Below are positions 1-7,672 of a stretch of 24,283 nt of DNA, piece by piece. Below the pieces are notes generated by a model that did not search any database, had not been told where the DNA came from, and saw nothing but the letters and a program-made list of their open reading frames with translations. The DNA lies in assembly GCA_016708585.1 (NCBI GenBank), contig JADJFK010000011.1, positions 1-24,283 of the forward strand. The letters are read 5' to 3'. A program made the position numbers and the translations under genes. Source of the stretch: Sulfuritalea sp. Lineage in GTDB: Bacteria > Pseudomonadota > Gammaproteobacteria > Burkholderiales > Rhodocyclaceae. Position 1 is the stretch's first letter. Each line of letters starts with the position of its first letter.

Positions 1-375
1 GCCGGTGGCGCCCTTCGTCATCCCGCTGCTGGTGGTGCTGGGCATCTACATCGTCGGCGGGTATGCCGATGGACGCGCTGGCTTTCGTCGTCACCATCCC
101 GATCTTCTTCCCGCTCGGTGTCGCGCCCGGTTATCGACCTCGGTTCGGTAGGTCTACGGTGATCCTACCACTGCTACCACCATGGTGCCGTGACGCCGCC
201 GGTGGGCGTCAACGTCCTCATCGTGCACGGCCATGGCGCTCGAGATGGACCGATCCACACCATCTTCCGCGGCGTGATGCATTTCACGGTCTCGTTCGTA
301 CCAGCATCCCTGATGATGTGGGTCTTCCCGGTCAACAGCACCGGCCTGCCGAACTGGATGTTGGAGCCGGATTAA
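1..375 (+). pseudogene. TRAP transporter large permease (DctM-like) 3' remnant, frame-broken
   Basis: The 3' end of a DctM/TRAP large-permease gene, whose intact product is a multi-spanning inner-membrane subunit of a solute/Na+ symporter. Family-like sequence appears in pieces: frame 2 gives a hydrophobic stretch ending GIYIVGG, frame 3 continues MPMDALAFVVTIPIFFPL (from 63), and frame 1 gives TPPVGVNVLIVHG and HTIFRGVMHF (from 190), ending at TAA 373-375. Joined together they follow the usual order of the DctM C-terminal region (hydrophobic PIFFP segment, then TPPVGVN, then IFRGV). The segment between 120 and 190 does not match in any frame, so at least two indels are present. The 5' part lies outside the window. 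It is either a true pseudogene or poor sequence at a contig end. Bases 376-509 downstream hold no gene of their own; a 7-bp inverted repeat (443-449 with 470-476) is the only structure seen there. Confidence 0.7.
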
Positions 376-509
376 AGACGGCGCCGGCAGGTCGGCGGCA
401 GACGTTGCGCCGCTGGCGTTGAAGCTGCAGATCGAGCCGGCAGCAGGCACTATCATTCGACAATGCTGATGCCTGCCCTGCCGCTAAAGCTTCTTCCGTC
501 ATCCCGCCG

Positions 510-2375
510 ATGTCGCAGCTGAATACCCTGCATCCGTCGACCGCCCGCCTACCTGACTGGTTTCCTGCGTTCGCGCGGCTACCCCGGCGGTGCAGGAAGA
601 TCTCGCCCTTGCCCCCTGGTGCTGCGCCTGTTCTCGCCCGACGGCCTGCGCGCCCTGCGCGAGCGCATCGAGGCCATGCCCGCCAAACAGCGCACGCCGC
701 GGGTGCAGGCCTTCGAGCGGCAATTCGAGCGCCACCTGGCGACCGTGGAAGCGGCGGTAGCCTTTCTGCAGGGCGCGATCCGTCCGTCGCGCATCGCATC
801 GCCGGCCGCAATTTCCTCCCCGAAGGGCCGCGTTTCGTGCCGCTGGAGGCTTATGTCGATGAGGAAGGCGGCGATCCGCTGGCCTGGGCCTTTGGCGCGC
901 TGGGCGTGACGGACCGCGCGCGGCACTTCGCCACGCTCTACCTCGACGATCTCGCCGACGTGCTGCGCGAGGCGGTCGATGCGCGCTTCGAATTCGTCCG
1001 CTATGCCGAATCGCTGGCGCAAAGCCAGGCCACGTTCAATCCGCTGGCGCAGGCACTGGCCGCGGCGGAGAATCTGGTCGATCGCACGCTGCACGAACTG
1101 ACGCTGGATGCCGTGCGGCGACACGCGCCCAATGTGGTGCTGGTGTCTACACCCTTTCCCGGCAATGTCTATGGCGCCTTCCGCATCGCCCAGGCGAGCA
1201 AGGCGCACGACGCTTCCATCGTCACCGTGCTCGGCGGCGGCTTCGTCAATACCGAGTTGCGCGAACTCGCCGAGCCACGGGTCTTCGACTATTTCGACTA
1301 CGTCACGCTCGACGACGGCGAGCGCCCGCTGCTGGCGCTGCTCGAATACTTGCGCGGCGAGCGCCCGCAGGAGCGGCTGGTGCGCACCTTCCTCCGTGAC
1401 GACCGGGGCGTGCGCTACGTCGATGCCAAAGAACCCGACATCCCCTTCGCCGAGGCCGGCACGCCGACCTGGGACGGCCTGCCGCTGGACCGCTACCTGT
1501 CGCTGCTGGACATGCTCAATCCCATGCACCGCCTGTGGTCCGACGCGCGCTGGAACAAGCTGACCGTCGCCCACGGCTGCTACTGGAAAAAGTGCAGCTT
1601 CTGCGACGTCTCGCTCGACTACATCTCGCGCTACGAGGCGGTCGCGGCGACGACGCTGGTCGACCGCATCGAGGCAATCATCGCCGAGACCGGGCAGACG
1701 GGCTTTCATTTCGTCGACGAGGCCGCTCCGCCCAAGGCGCTCAAGGCGCTCGCCGCGGAACTGCACAAGCGCAACCGGGCGATCTCCTGGTGGGGCAACA
1801 TCCGTTTCGAGAAATCCTTCACGCCCGAGCTCTGTGCCGAGCTGGCCGACAGCGGCTGCATCGCCGTGTCGGGGGGACTGGAAGTGGCTTCCGACCGCCT
1901 GTTGAAACTGATGCAGAAGGGCGTCTCGGTCGACCAGGTCGCGCGCGTCACGCACGCCTTCACCGAGGCCGGCATCCTGGTCCATGCCTACCTGATGTAC
2001 GGCTTCCCGACGCAGACCGTGCAGGATACGGTCGACGCGCTCGAATACGTGCGCCAGCTGTTCGCCGCGAACTGCATCCAGTCGGGCTTCTTCCATCGCT
2101 TCGCCTGTACCGTGCATTCACCGGTCGGCCTCCATCCCGGGCAGTTCGGCGTCAGGCTCAAGCCGCTGGCGAAGGTGAGCTTCGCGAAAAACGACGTCGG
2201 CTTCATCGACCCGACCGGTGTCGACCACGATGCGCTGGGCATCGCGCTGAACAAGGCGCTCTACAACTACATGCACGGCATCGGTCTCGACCAGGACGTG
2301 CGGGGATGGTTCTCCGGCCGGGTGCCGAAGACGACGGTGCCGCGGCACTTCATCGCGCGGGCCTTGGGCGCATGA
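510..2375 (+). CDS. B12-binding-type radical SAM protein, N-terminus frameshifted
   Basis: Radical SAM protein with an N-terminal cobalamin-binding-like region (VVLVSTPFPGNVYG, then VTVLGGGFVNTE) followed by a radical SAM core. The cluster motif is HGCYWKKCSFCDVSLDY, with cysteines spaced CX4CX2C instead of the usual CX3CX2C. Later conserved segments are FHFVDEAAPPKAL, WWGNIRFEK and AYLMYGFPTQT. The substrate is unknown. The frame is clean from about 775 to TGA 2373-2375. Upstream, the expected protein is split over frames: a probable true start at 463 (MLMPALPLKLLP), then SQLNTLHPST (510), YLTGFLRSRGYP (550), VQEDLALA (590) and MLRLFSPDGLRALRERIEA (619), returning to RDPSVAHRIAG near 775. 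At least four small indels explain this. The given start is the first ATG in the frame of the main body; residues ~12-88 of that reading are out of frame and not real protein. The 3' end overlaps the next gene (ATGA). Confidence 0.8.
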   Translation: MSQLNTLHPSTARLPDWFPAFARLPRRCRKISPLPPGAAPVLARRPARPARAHRGHARQTAHAAGAGLRAAIRAPPGDRGSGGSLSAGRDPSVAHRIAGRNFLPEGPRFVPLEAYVDEEGGDPLAWAFGALGVTDRARHFATLYLDDLADVLREAVDARFEFVRYAESLAQSQATFNPLAQALAAAENLVDRTLHELTLDAVRRHAPNVVLVSTPFPGNVYGAFRIAQASKAHDASIVTVLGGGFVNTELRELAEPRVFDYFDYVTLDDGERPLLALLEYLRGERPQERLVRTFLRDDRGVRYVDAKEPDIPFAEAGTPTWDGLPLDRYLSLLDMLNPMHRLWSDARWNKLTVAHGCYWKKCSFCDVSLDYISRYEAVAATTLVDRIEAIIAETGQTGFHFVDEAAPPKALKALAAELHKRNRAISWWGNIRFEKSFTPELCAELADSGCIAVSGGLEVASDRLLKLMQKGVSVDQVARVTHAFTEAGILVHAYLMYGFPTQTVQDTVDALEYVRQLFAANCIQSGFFHRFACTVHSPVGLHPGQFGVRLKPLAKVSFAKNDVGFIDPTGVDHDALGIALNKALYNYMHGIGLDQDVRGWFSGRVPKTTVPRHFIARALGA

Positions 2376-2813
2376 AGCAGGACGCGCCGGAGCCGCCGTG
2401 GCATATCCCGGATGCCGAGCTGCATCCCTCGCTGCTGGTGCGCCTAGTGCTGCTGGTCCTCGGCAGCATCGCGCTGCTGCTCGGGATCATCGGCATCGTC
2501 GTGCCCGGACTGCCGACCACGCCCTTTATCCTCGTCGCCGCGGCCTGCTACGCGCGCCTCGGAACGCTTCTACCGCTGGCTGCTGCGCAATCCGACCTTC
2601 GGCCCGCTGATTGCCGAATGGCGCCGGCACCGCAGCATTCCGTACCGCGTCAAGTGGCTGGCGATCGTCCTGATGAGCCTGACCATCTGCGCCTCGATCT
2701 GGACTTTTGCCGGGCGACCCTGGCTGCAGGGAATGCTGGCGTTCATCGGCATTGCCACGGCGCTCTGGCTGTGGCGCATCCCCTCGCGCGACCAGCCGCG
2801 CCGACAGGGGTAA
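2372..2813 (+). pseudogene. YbaN-like DUF454 inner-membrane protein, single frameshift
   Basis: Small membrane protein of the DUF454/YbaN family. The first part (frame 2, ATG 2372, overlapping the previous stop) reads VLGSIALLLGIIGIVVPGLPTT and then PFILVAAACYAR, the family signature. After about 2560 the family continues in frame 3: ERFYRWLLRNPTFGPLIAEW, then two hydrophobic segments, ending at TAA 2811-2813. The join is explained by loss of one GC unit in an alternating GC tract (GCGCGCC for an expected GCGCGCGCC). Because frame 2 has no stop, an automatic caller could fuse the DUF454 start to the EF-G gene downstream; that fusion is an artefact. Restored, the protein would be about 147 residues, normal for the family. 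The function of the family is not established. It could be a live gene with a sequencing error. Confidence 0.75.
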
Positions 2814-2851
2814 AATTTGCTGCAATACAACAAGCAAAGGAAAACCGCATC

Positions 2852-4903
2852 ATGGCGAACTACAGTACCGAATCCATCCGCGCCGTGGCCCTGGTCGGCC
2901 ACGGCGGTGCGGGCAAGACTACCCTGGCGGAAGCCTTGCTGTTCAGGGCCGGAGCCATAGCAGCGCAGGGCAGCGTCGAAAAGGGCAATACCGTCTGCGA
3001 TTTCGATGCACAGGAAAAATCGGCCGGCCATTCCCTCAATTCGGCACTGGTGAACTTCGCCGCCGAGGGCGTGCATATCCACCTCATCGATACCCCGGGC
3101 TACCCGGATTTTGCCGGTCAGGCGGTGGCCGCGCTGGCTGGCGTCGAGACCGCGATCATCGTCATCAACGCCCAGACAGGCATCGAACTCGCTACCGAGC
3201 GCATGATGCGGGCGGCGCAGGCGCGCGGCCTGGCGCGCATGATCGTGATCAACAAGATCGACGCCGACAATATCGATCTGCCGGGGCTGGTGGGCGAAAT
3301 CCGCGAGCGTTTCGGCAAGCAATGCCTGCTGCTCGATCTGCCGGCCCATGATCGCCGCGATGTGGTCGAGGTGCTGGAACAGGCGGCAGGTGACGCGGAC
3401 TTCGATTCGATCGCCCACGCCCATCGCGAACTGATCGACCAGTTGGTGGAAGAGGACGAGTCGCTGCTGGCCCGCTACCTGGAAGAGGGCAAGGATCCGG
3501 ACGCGAAGGAGTTGCATGCGCCCTTCGAGAAAGCTTTGCGCGAAGGCCATCTGGTGCCCATCCTGTTCACCTCGGCGCGCAGCGGTGCCGGCATCGGGGA
3601 ACTGCTGCACGTGCTGGCCAGCCTGGCACCGAATCCGGCCGAGGGCAACCCCCCGCCCTTCTACAAGGGAGAACCCGGCGGCACGGGCGAGGCCTTCGTC
3701 GCCGTGCCCGATGCGACGAGGCATGTGCTGGCACATGTCTTCAAGGTCATTGCCGATCCCTACATGGGCAAGGTCGGAATCTTCCGCGTGCATCAGGGCA
3801 CGGTGAAAAAGGACGGCCAGCTGTTCGTCGGCTCTGGCCGCCGACCGTTCAAGGTTGGCCACCTGTATCAGCTGCAGGGCAAGGATTATGTCGAGGTCGA
3901 TACATTGATGCCGGGCGACATCGGCGCCATCGCCAAGGTCGACGAGATCGATTTCGATGCCGTGCTGCACGACTCGCACGACGAGGACCACATCCACTTG
4001 AAGCCGCTGGAGTTCCCCAAGCCGATGCAGGGCCTGGCGGTGGAGACCAAAAAGAAGGGCGACGAACAGCGTTTGTTCGACATCCTGCACAAGCTGGAAC
4101 TCGAGGATCCCTGCTTCACGGTCGAGCGCCACCCGACCACGCACGAGACGGTGATCCGCGGCCTCGGCGAAATGCACCTGCGCTACAAGCTGGAAAAGAT
4201 GGCGACGCAGTTCAAGCTCGAACTCGACACCCGGCCGCCGCTGATTCCCTACCGCGAGACCGTCACCGCGAAGGCCGAGGGCCATTGCCGGCACAAGAAG
4301 CAGTCGGGTGGCGCCGGCCAGTTCGGCGAGGTTTACCTGAAGATCGAACCGATGGAACGCGGCGCCGGCTTCGAGTTCGTGGACCACGTCAAGGGCGGCG
4401 TGATACCGGGCGTATTCATGGCCTCGGTGGAGAAAGGTGTGCACCAGGCGCTGAGCGATGGCGTGATCGCCGGATTTCCGGTGCAGGATATCCGCGTCAT
4501 CGTGTACGACGGCAAGACCCATGCGGTGGACGGCAAGGACATCGCTTTCGTCACTGCCGGCCGCAAGGCCGCGGTGGAGGCAATCCGCGCCGCCGGTCCG
4601 ATCGTGCTGGAGCCCATCGTCAGCATCGAGGTCGTCGCCCCGGAGGCGGCGATCGGCGACCTGACCGGCGACCTGTCGAGCCGGCGCGGCCACATCACCG
4701 GCACCAGCCCGCGTCCGGGCAATACGGCCTCGATCACCGGCGAAGTGCCGCTGGCCGAGATCACCGACTACGCTTCGCGCCTGAAGTCGATGACCGGTGG
4801 CCAGGGCTCCTACAACATCGAGTTCATCCGCCATGCGCAAGTGCCGCCGCAAGTGCAGCAGAAGCTGGCGGCCGCGTTCAGGCCGCAGGAAGAGGAAGAT
4901 TGA
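2852..4903 (+). CDS. EF-G paralogue (elongation factor G-like GTPase)
   Basis: Cytosolic translational GTPase of 683 residues, the normal length for EF-G-like proteins. Visible parts: P-loop GHGGAGKTT (16-24), DTPGYPDF (G3), NKID (G4), TSARSGAG (G5), domain II HVFKVIADPYMGKVGIFRVHQG, domain III GLGEMHL, domain IV KKQSGGAGQFGEVYLKIEP, and domain V with RRGHITGTSPRPG and YASRLKSMTGGQGSY. The switch-I region reads KSAGHSLNSALVNF in place of the ERGITI of canonical FusA, so this is the paralogous EF-G-like group, not the housekeeping fusA. No str-operon neighbours (rpsL, rpsG, tuf) are present, which agrees. The start is supported by AAAGGA at 2836-2841 and by the MxxYxxExIR start typical of the family. 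The frame is open far upstream, but that sequence belongs to other genes. Exact role (translocation, ribosome recycling or stress) cannot be told. Confidence 0.93.
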   Translation: MANYSTESIRAVALVGHGGAGKTTLAEALLFRAGAIAAQGSVEKGNTVCDFDAQEKSAGHSLNSALVNFAAEGVHIHLIDTPGYPDFAGQAVAALAGVETAIIVINAQTGIELATERMMRAAQARGLARMIVINKIDADNIDLPGLVGEIRERFGKQCLLLDLPAHDRRDVVEVLEQAAGDADFDSIAHAHRELIDQLVEEDESLLARYLEEGKDPDAKELHAPFEKALREGHLVPILFTSARSGAGIGELLHVLASLAPNPAEGNPPPFYKGEPGGTGEAFVAVPDATRHVLAHVFKVIADPYMGKVGIFRVHQGTVKKDGQLFVGSGRRPFKVGHLYQLQGKDYVEVDTLMPGDIGAIAKVDEIDFDAVLHDSHDEDHIHLKPLEFPKPMQGLAVETKKKGDEQRLFDILHKLELEDPCFTVERHPTTHETVIRGLGEMHLRYKLEKMATQFKLELDTRPPLIPYRETVTAKAEGHCRHKKQSGGAGQFGEVYLKIEPMERGAGFEFVDHVKGGVIPGVFMASVEKGVHQALSDGVIAGFPVQDIRVIVYDGKTHAVDGKDIAFVTAGRKAAVEAIRAAGPIVLEPIVSIEVVAPEAAIGDLTGDLSSRRGHITGTSPRPGNTASITGEVPLAEITDYASRLKSMTGGQGSYNIEFIRHAQVPPQVQQKLAAAFRPQEEED

Positions 4904-4957
4904 GCGGGACGTGATCTGGCTGGAGCCCGTTGCACTCCGTCCGTCGTCTTTCGATTG

Positions 4958-4982
4958 AAAAGTCGGCGCCGGCGACACGGCG
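4958..4982 (+). repeat. 25-nt dispersed repeat, intergenic copy
   Basis: Exact copy of the unit AAAA + GTCGGCGCYGGCGAC + ACGGCG (Y = C), lying between the convergent EF-G-like and sensor-kinase genes. Other copies are at 10427, 14144, 16145, 20905 and 23541. The flanks show no similarity to those of the other copies, which sets the unit length near 25 nt. Confidence 0.75.
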
Positions 4983-4985
4983 CCG
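4964..4985. terminator. GC hairpin between convergent genes, possible bidirectional terminator
   Basis: CGGCGCCG occurs at 4964-4971 and again at 4978-4985 and is its own reverse complement, giving an 8-bp stem with a 6-nt loop. A second perfect palindrome, GCCGCATGCGGC, overlaps it (4982-4993). Position between two convergent stops suits a terminator, but there is no T tract on either side, so it would not be a classical intrinsic terminator. Part of the stem is the 25-nt repeat. Confidence 0.35.
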
Positions 4986-5001
4986 CATGCGGCAGGCGCA
5001 A

Positions 5002-6399
5002 TCAGCGGGCCAGCCGGATCTCGAAGCGGACGCCGTCGGCCGTGGAATGCGCGGAAATCTCTCCGCCATGCGCCTGGACGATGGAACGCGTGATGGCGAG
5101 GCCGAGGCCGGCGCCTTCATTACTGCGGTGTCGCGAAGGATCGGCACGGTAGAAGCGGTCGAAGATGCGTGATAGGTGTTCTGGCGGGATCGGCTCGCCG
5201 TTGTTTTCGATGGCGAGCATCGCGCCCCTGTCCGTCAGCTCGATGGCGACCCGTATGTTGCCTCCCGCTGGCGTGTGTCGAATGGCATTGGAGAGCAGGT
5301 TGGCCAGTGCCCGGCGCAGCATGAGTTTGTCGCCGGATATCTGTCCGCTGCCTGTCAGAGAAAGCTGGAGACTCTTTTCCTCGGCCAGGGCATCGAAGAA
5401 ATCGAACAACTCGCGCACCTCGTTCGCCAGGTCCACCGGTTCGCGACTGGGCACCACCAGGCCATGCTCGGCCTGCGCCAGGAACAACATGTCGCCGACC
5501 ATGCGCGCCAGGCGCTCGTATTCCTCGGCGTTGGACGCCAGCACCTCGCGGTACTCGTCGGGACTGCGGGCGCGGGTCAGCGCGACCTGGGTTTCGGTCA
5601 TCAGGTTGCTGATCGGCGTACGCAATTCGTGGGCCAGGTCGGAAGAAAAATCCTTGAGCCGTTGAAACGAATCTTCGAGACGGGCCAGCATGTCGTTCAG
5701 GGTTTCTGCGAGAGCCGCCAGTTCGAGCGGAACCGCATCGAGTGGCAGTCGATAGTCGAGACGGCTGGCGGTGACGCCGGCCGCGCCCTGGCGGATGGCG
5801 TGCAGGGGTGCCAGGCCGCGTCTGACCGCGGCCCAGCCGAGCAGGCCGGCCAGCGCCGCGGCGACGGCGACGAACAGCCACAAGGTGCGCCGGAACGAGG
5901 CCATGAAATGCTCGTGGTGCGTGATGTCCACCGCCACCGCGACCAGCACCGGCGAGCCGCCCGGAATACCGGTTGGCAGCAGCGCCGAAATGCCGCGTCG
6001 CGGCTGCCGGCCGGAAGGCCCGTCCTGCTGCCAGAACTCGGGACGAGGCGGATTCGTGACGGCATTGTGCGCCAGCAGCGTCGGTGGAAAGCCGACGCCC
6101 GCAGTGGCGAACAGGGTCTGTCCCGCAGCATCGCGTACCACGACGTCGAGATCGTGATGGCCGACCAGCGCGTCGTCGAACTGCGCCGGCAGGGTGGCGA
6201 ACTCGGTCGGCGTCTGGATTTTTTCCAGCAGGTGGGCGGCCAGATGCAGTTTGCCGTTCATCAGATCCATATCCTGCTCGACGAAGTGCTGTTCGACGGC
6301 ATTGCCGATCAGCAGGCCGAGCGCCAGCAGCACCGCGGTCGAGGCCGATGTGAACAGCAGGGTCAGGCGCAGGGTGATCGATTTGCCGCGAGGACTCAT
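5002..6399 (-). CDS. Heavy-metal sensor histidine kinase (CusS/CopS type)
   Basis: Inner-membrane sensor kinase of 465 residues, the usual CusS length. Order: TM1 about 11-33; periplasmic sensor about 34-171 with several His (HH at 81-82, HHEH at 161-164) that could bind metal; TM2 about 172-192; HAMP about 193-245; H-box SSDLAHELRTPISNL with phospho-acceptor His257; N-box NLLSNAIRHTP (367-377); G1 IENNGEPIP; F-box IFDRFYRAD; G2 GAGLGLAI (429-436). All kinase residues are present. The gene starts inside the 3' end of the response regulator (ATGA overlap), so the two are co-translated. It should phosphorylate the upstream regulator when periplasmic copper or silver is high; this role is inferred from family and from the adjoining efflux genes. 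Metal specificity is not shown by sequence. Confidence 0.92.
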   Translation of the reverse strand: MSPRGKSITLRLTLLFTSASTAVLLALGLLIGNAVEQHFVEQDMDLMNGKLHLAAHLLEKIQTPTEFATLPAQFDDALVGHHDLDVVVRDAAGQTLFATAGVGFPPTLLAHNAVTNPPRPEFWQQDGPSGRQPRRGISALLPTGIPGGSPVLVAVAVDITHHEHFMASFRRTLWLFVAVAAALAGLLGWAAVRRGLAPLHAIRQGAAGVTASRLDYRLPLDAVPLELAALAETLNDMLARLEDSFQRLKDFSSDLAHELRTPISNLMTETQVALTRARSPDEYREVLASNAEEYERLARMVGDMLFLAQAEHGLVVPSREPVDLANEVRELFDFFDALAEEKSLQLSLTGSGQISGDKLMLRRALANLLSNAIRHTPAGGNIRVAIELTDRGAMLAIENNGEPIPPEHLSRIFDRFYRADPSRHRSNEGAGLGLAITRSIVQAHGGEISAHSTADGVRFEIRLAR

Positions 6400-7076
6400 C
6401 CTGCATCATCTTCCAGCACGTAACCCATGCCGCGCACGGTGCGTATGAGTTTCGGCTCGAAGCCGTCGTCCATTTTTGCGCGCAGGCGGCGCACCGCCAC
6501 TTCGATGACGTTGGTGTCGGAATCGAAGTTCATGTCCCAGATCTGCGAGGCGATCAGCGAGCGCGGCAGCACTTCGCCGCGGCGGCGCAGCAGCAGTTCG
6601 AGCAGGGCGAATTCCTTGGCCGTGAGGTCGATGCGCTGGCCGCCGCGCGTGACCCGGCGGCGCAGCAGATCGAGTTCGAGATCGGCGACGCGCATCTGCT
6701 CCGCTTCCTTGTTGCGGCTGCCCCGGCGCAGCAGGGTGCGCACCCGCGCCAGCAGTTCGGCGAAGGCAAAGGGTTTCACCAGGTAATCGTCGGCGCCCAG
6801 TTCGAGGCCCTTGACGCGGTCCTCGACCTGATCGCGTGCGGTGAGAAACAGCACCGGCATCTCGCGTCCGGTACGGCGCATGCCGGCCAGCACCTGCCAG
6901 CCATCCAGCCCGGGAAGCATCACGTCGAGGATCGCCAGGTCGTAGTCGCCGGTCTCGCCCAGATGCAGGCCATCGATGCCATCGCGCGCCAGATCGACGC
7001 CGAAGCCAGCCTCGATCAGCCCCTGCCTGAGGTAATCACCAGTTTTTGGCTCGTCTTCGACAACCAGAATCTTCAT
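6396..7076 (-). CDS. OmpR-family response regulator (CusR/CopR type)
   Basis: 226 residues, the standard length of CusR/CopR. Receiver domain with acidic pocket EDE (7-9), phospho-acceptor Asp51 in LAILDVMLPGLDG, Thr79 and Lys101 (KPF). C-terminal winged helix with LTAKEFALLELLLRRRGEVL, SQIWDMNFDSDTNVIEVAVR and IRTVRGMGYVLE, all typical of heavy-metal regulators. The start at MKILVVEDE is chosen by family alignment; the frame is open 23 codons further upstream but that stretch has no domain similarity and would cover the divergent control region. No strong ribosome site is visible. It probably binds the 7147-7164 palindrome to activate the rightward metal operon and its own gene. Confidence 0.93.
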   Translation of the reverse strand: MKILVVEDEPKTGDYLRQGLIEAGFGVDLARDGIDGLHLGETGDYDLAILDVMLPGLDGWQVLAGMRRTGREMPVLFLTARDQVEDRVKGLELGADDYLVKPFAFAELLARVRTLLRRGSRNKEAEQMRVADLELDLLRRRVTRGGQRIDLTAKEFALLELLLRRRGEVLPRSLIASQIWDMNFDSDTNVIEVAVRRLRAKMDDGFEPKLIRTVRGMGYVLEDDAG

Positions 7077-7121
7077 GATGTTTTTTATTGTGCCGGCGCT
7101 CCGGCTCTGCTGCGATTGTGC

Positions 7122-7147
7122 CTTTGTCGGCGCGACACCCGACAAAG
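7122..7147. promoter_or_regulatory. 9-bp inverted repeat in divergent control region
   Basis: CTTTGTCGG (7122-7130) and CCGACAAAG (7139-7147) are perfect reverse complements separated by 8 nt. It abuts the second palindrome by one base. It could be a second operator or a hairpin in the 5' leader of the regulator gene. Which one cannot be decided from sequence alone. Confidence 0.45.
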
Positions 7148-7164
7148 ATTACAGAAATGTAATC
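7147..7164. promoter_or_regulatory. Probable CopR/CusR-type operator
   Basis: Perfect palindrome GATTACA-GAAA-TGTAATC, 7-bp arms and a 4-nt centre. It sits in the 158-bp gap between the divergent regulator and copG starts. An ATTACA/TGTAAT dyad is the general form of sites bound by CopR/CusR/CinR-class regulators of copper operons. One site would control both directions. No convincing -35/-10 pair could be fixed. Confidence 0.7.
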
Positions 7165-7234
7165 CAGGCGTCAGCTTCCGGTCGGGAAGTCATTTGCAGA
7201 ATGCTTGCCACGCGTCGCTGAAGGAAAACCTGTC

Positions 7235-7669
7235 ATGAAACCGATCCGTATCGCCCTCGCACTGGTCCTGCTATCGACCGCCACAGCTTTCGCCCAGAGC
7301 GCTCCCAAGGTCGAAGTATTCAAGAGCGCCAGTTGCGGTTGCTGCGGCGCTTGGGTCGAACACCTGCGCCAACACGGGTTTCAGGTCATCGCTCATGACG
7401 TCGGCGATGTTCCTGCGGAACGTAGAAAGCTCGGCATGCCCGACCGCCTTGGTTCCTGCCACAGCGCCAAAGTTGGCGGCTATGTGATCGAAGGCCATGT
7501 GCCGGCAGCGGACATCCGCCGTCTGCTCAAGGAAAAGCCGAAAGCGCTGGGTCTCGCTGTGCCCTCAATGCCACCCGGCTCACCCGGCATGGAAGGTCCC
7601 AGGGCAATCCCCTACGACACGCTGCTGGTTGCCCGTGACGGCACGACCCGCGTTTTTGCCAGCCACTGA
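7235..7669 (+). CDS. copG: Periplasmic copper-resistance protein CopG (DUF411)
   Basis: 144-residue secreted protein. Signal peptide about 1-20 (MKPIRIALALVLLSTATAFA), then a thioredoxin-like DUF411 domain starting KVEVFKSASCGCCGAW with the CXCC motif at Cys34, Cys36, Cys37, followed by LGSCHSAKVGGY (Cys75-His76). DUF411/CopG proteins are known to hold a cysteine-bridged copper cluster and act in periplasmic copper handling. AAGGA at 7221-7225 supports the ATG at 7235; a TTG at 7205 in the same frame has no such site. It is the first gene of the rightward metal operon, directly after the CusR-type operator, and only 3 nt separate it from the next gene. Family call is strong; symbol by homology. 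Confidence 0.88.
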   Translation: MKPIRIALALVLLSTATAFAQSAPKVEVFKSASCGCCGAWVEHLRQHGFQVIAHDVGDVPAERRKLGMPDRLGSCHSAKVGGYVIEGHVPAADIRRLLKEKPKALGLAVPSMPPGSPGMEGPRAIPYDTLLVARDGTTRVFASH

Positions 7670-7672
7670 AGC

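Noticed and set aside
373..397. Possible further copy of the 25-nt unit at the end of the TRAP permease remnant
   Set aside because: Only 19 of 25 bases match, with the central GACA region lost; in GC-rich sequence this is too weak to count.
443..476. GCAGGCA/TGCCTGC inverted repeat before the radical SAM gene
   Set aside because: Seven-base arms, 20-nt loop and no T run, and the right arm falls in the probable true 5' end of the gene; not convincing as a terminator.
2570..4978. 802-codon open frame on the minus strand opposite the EF-G-like gene
   Set aside because: A shadow of strong GC codon bias in the + strand gene; the translation has no recognisable domain while the + strand protein is full-length EF-G-like.
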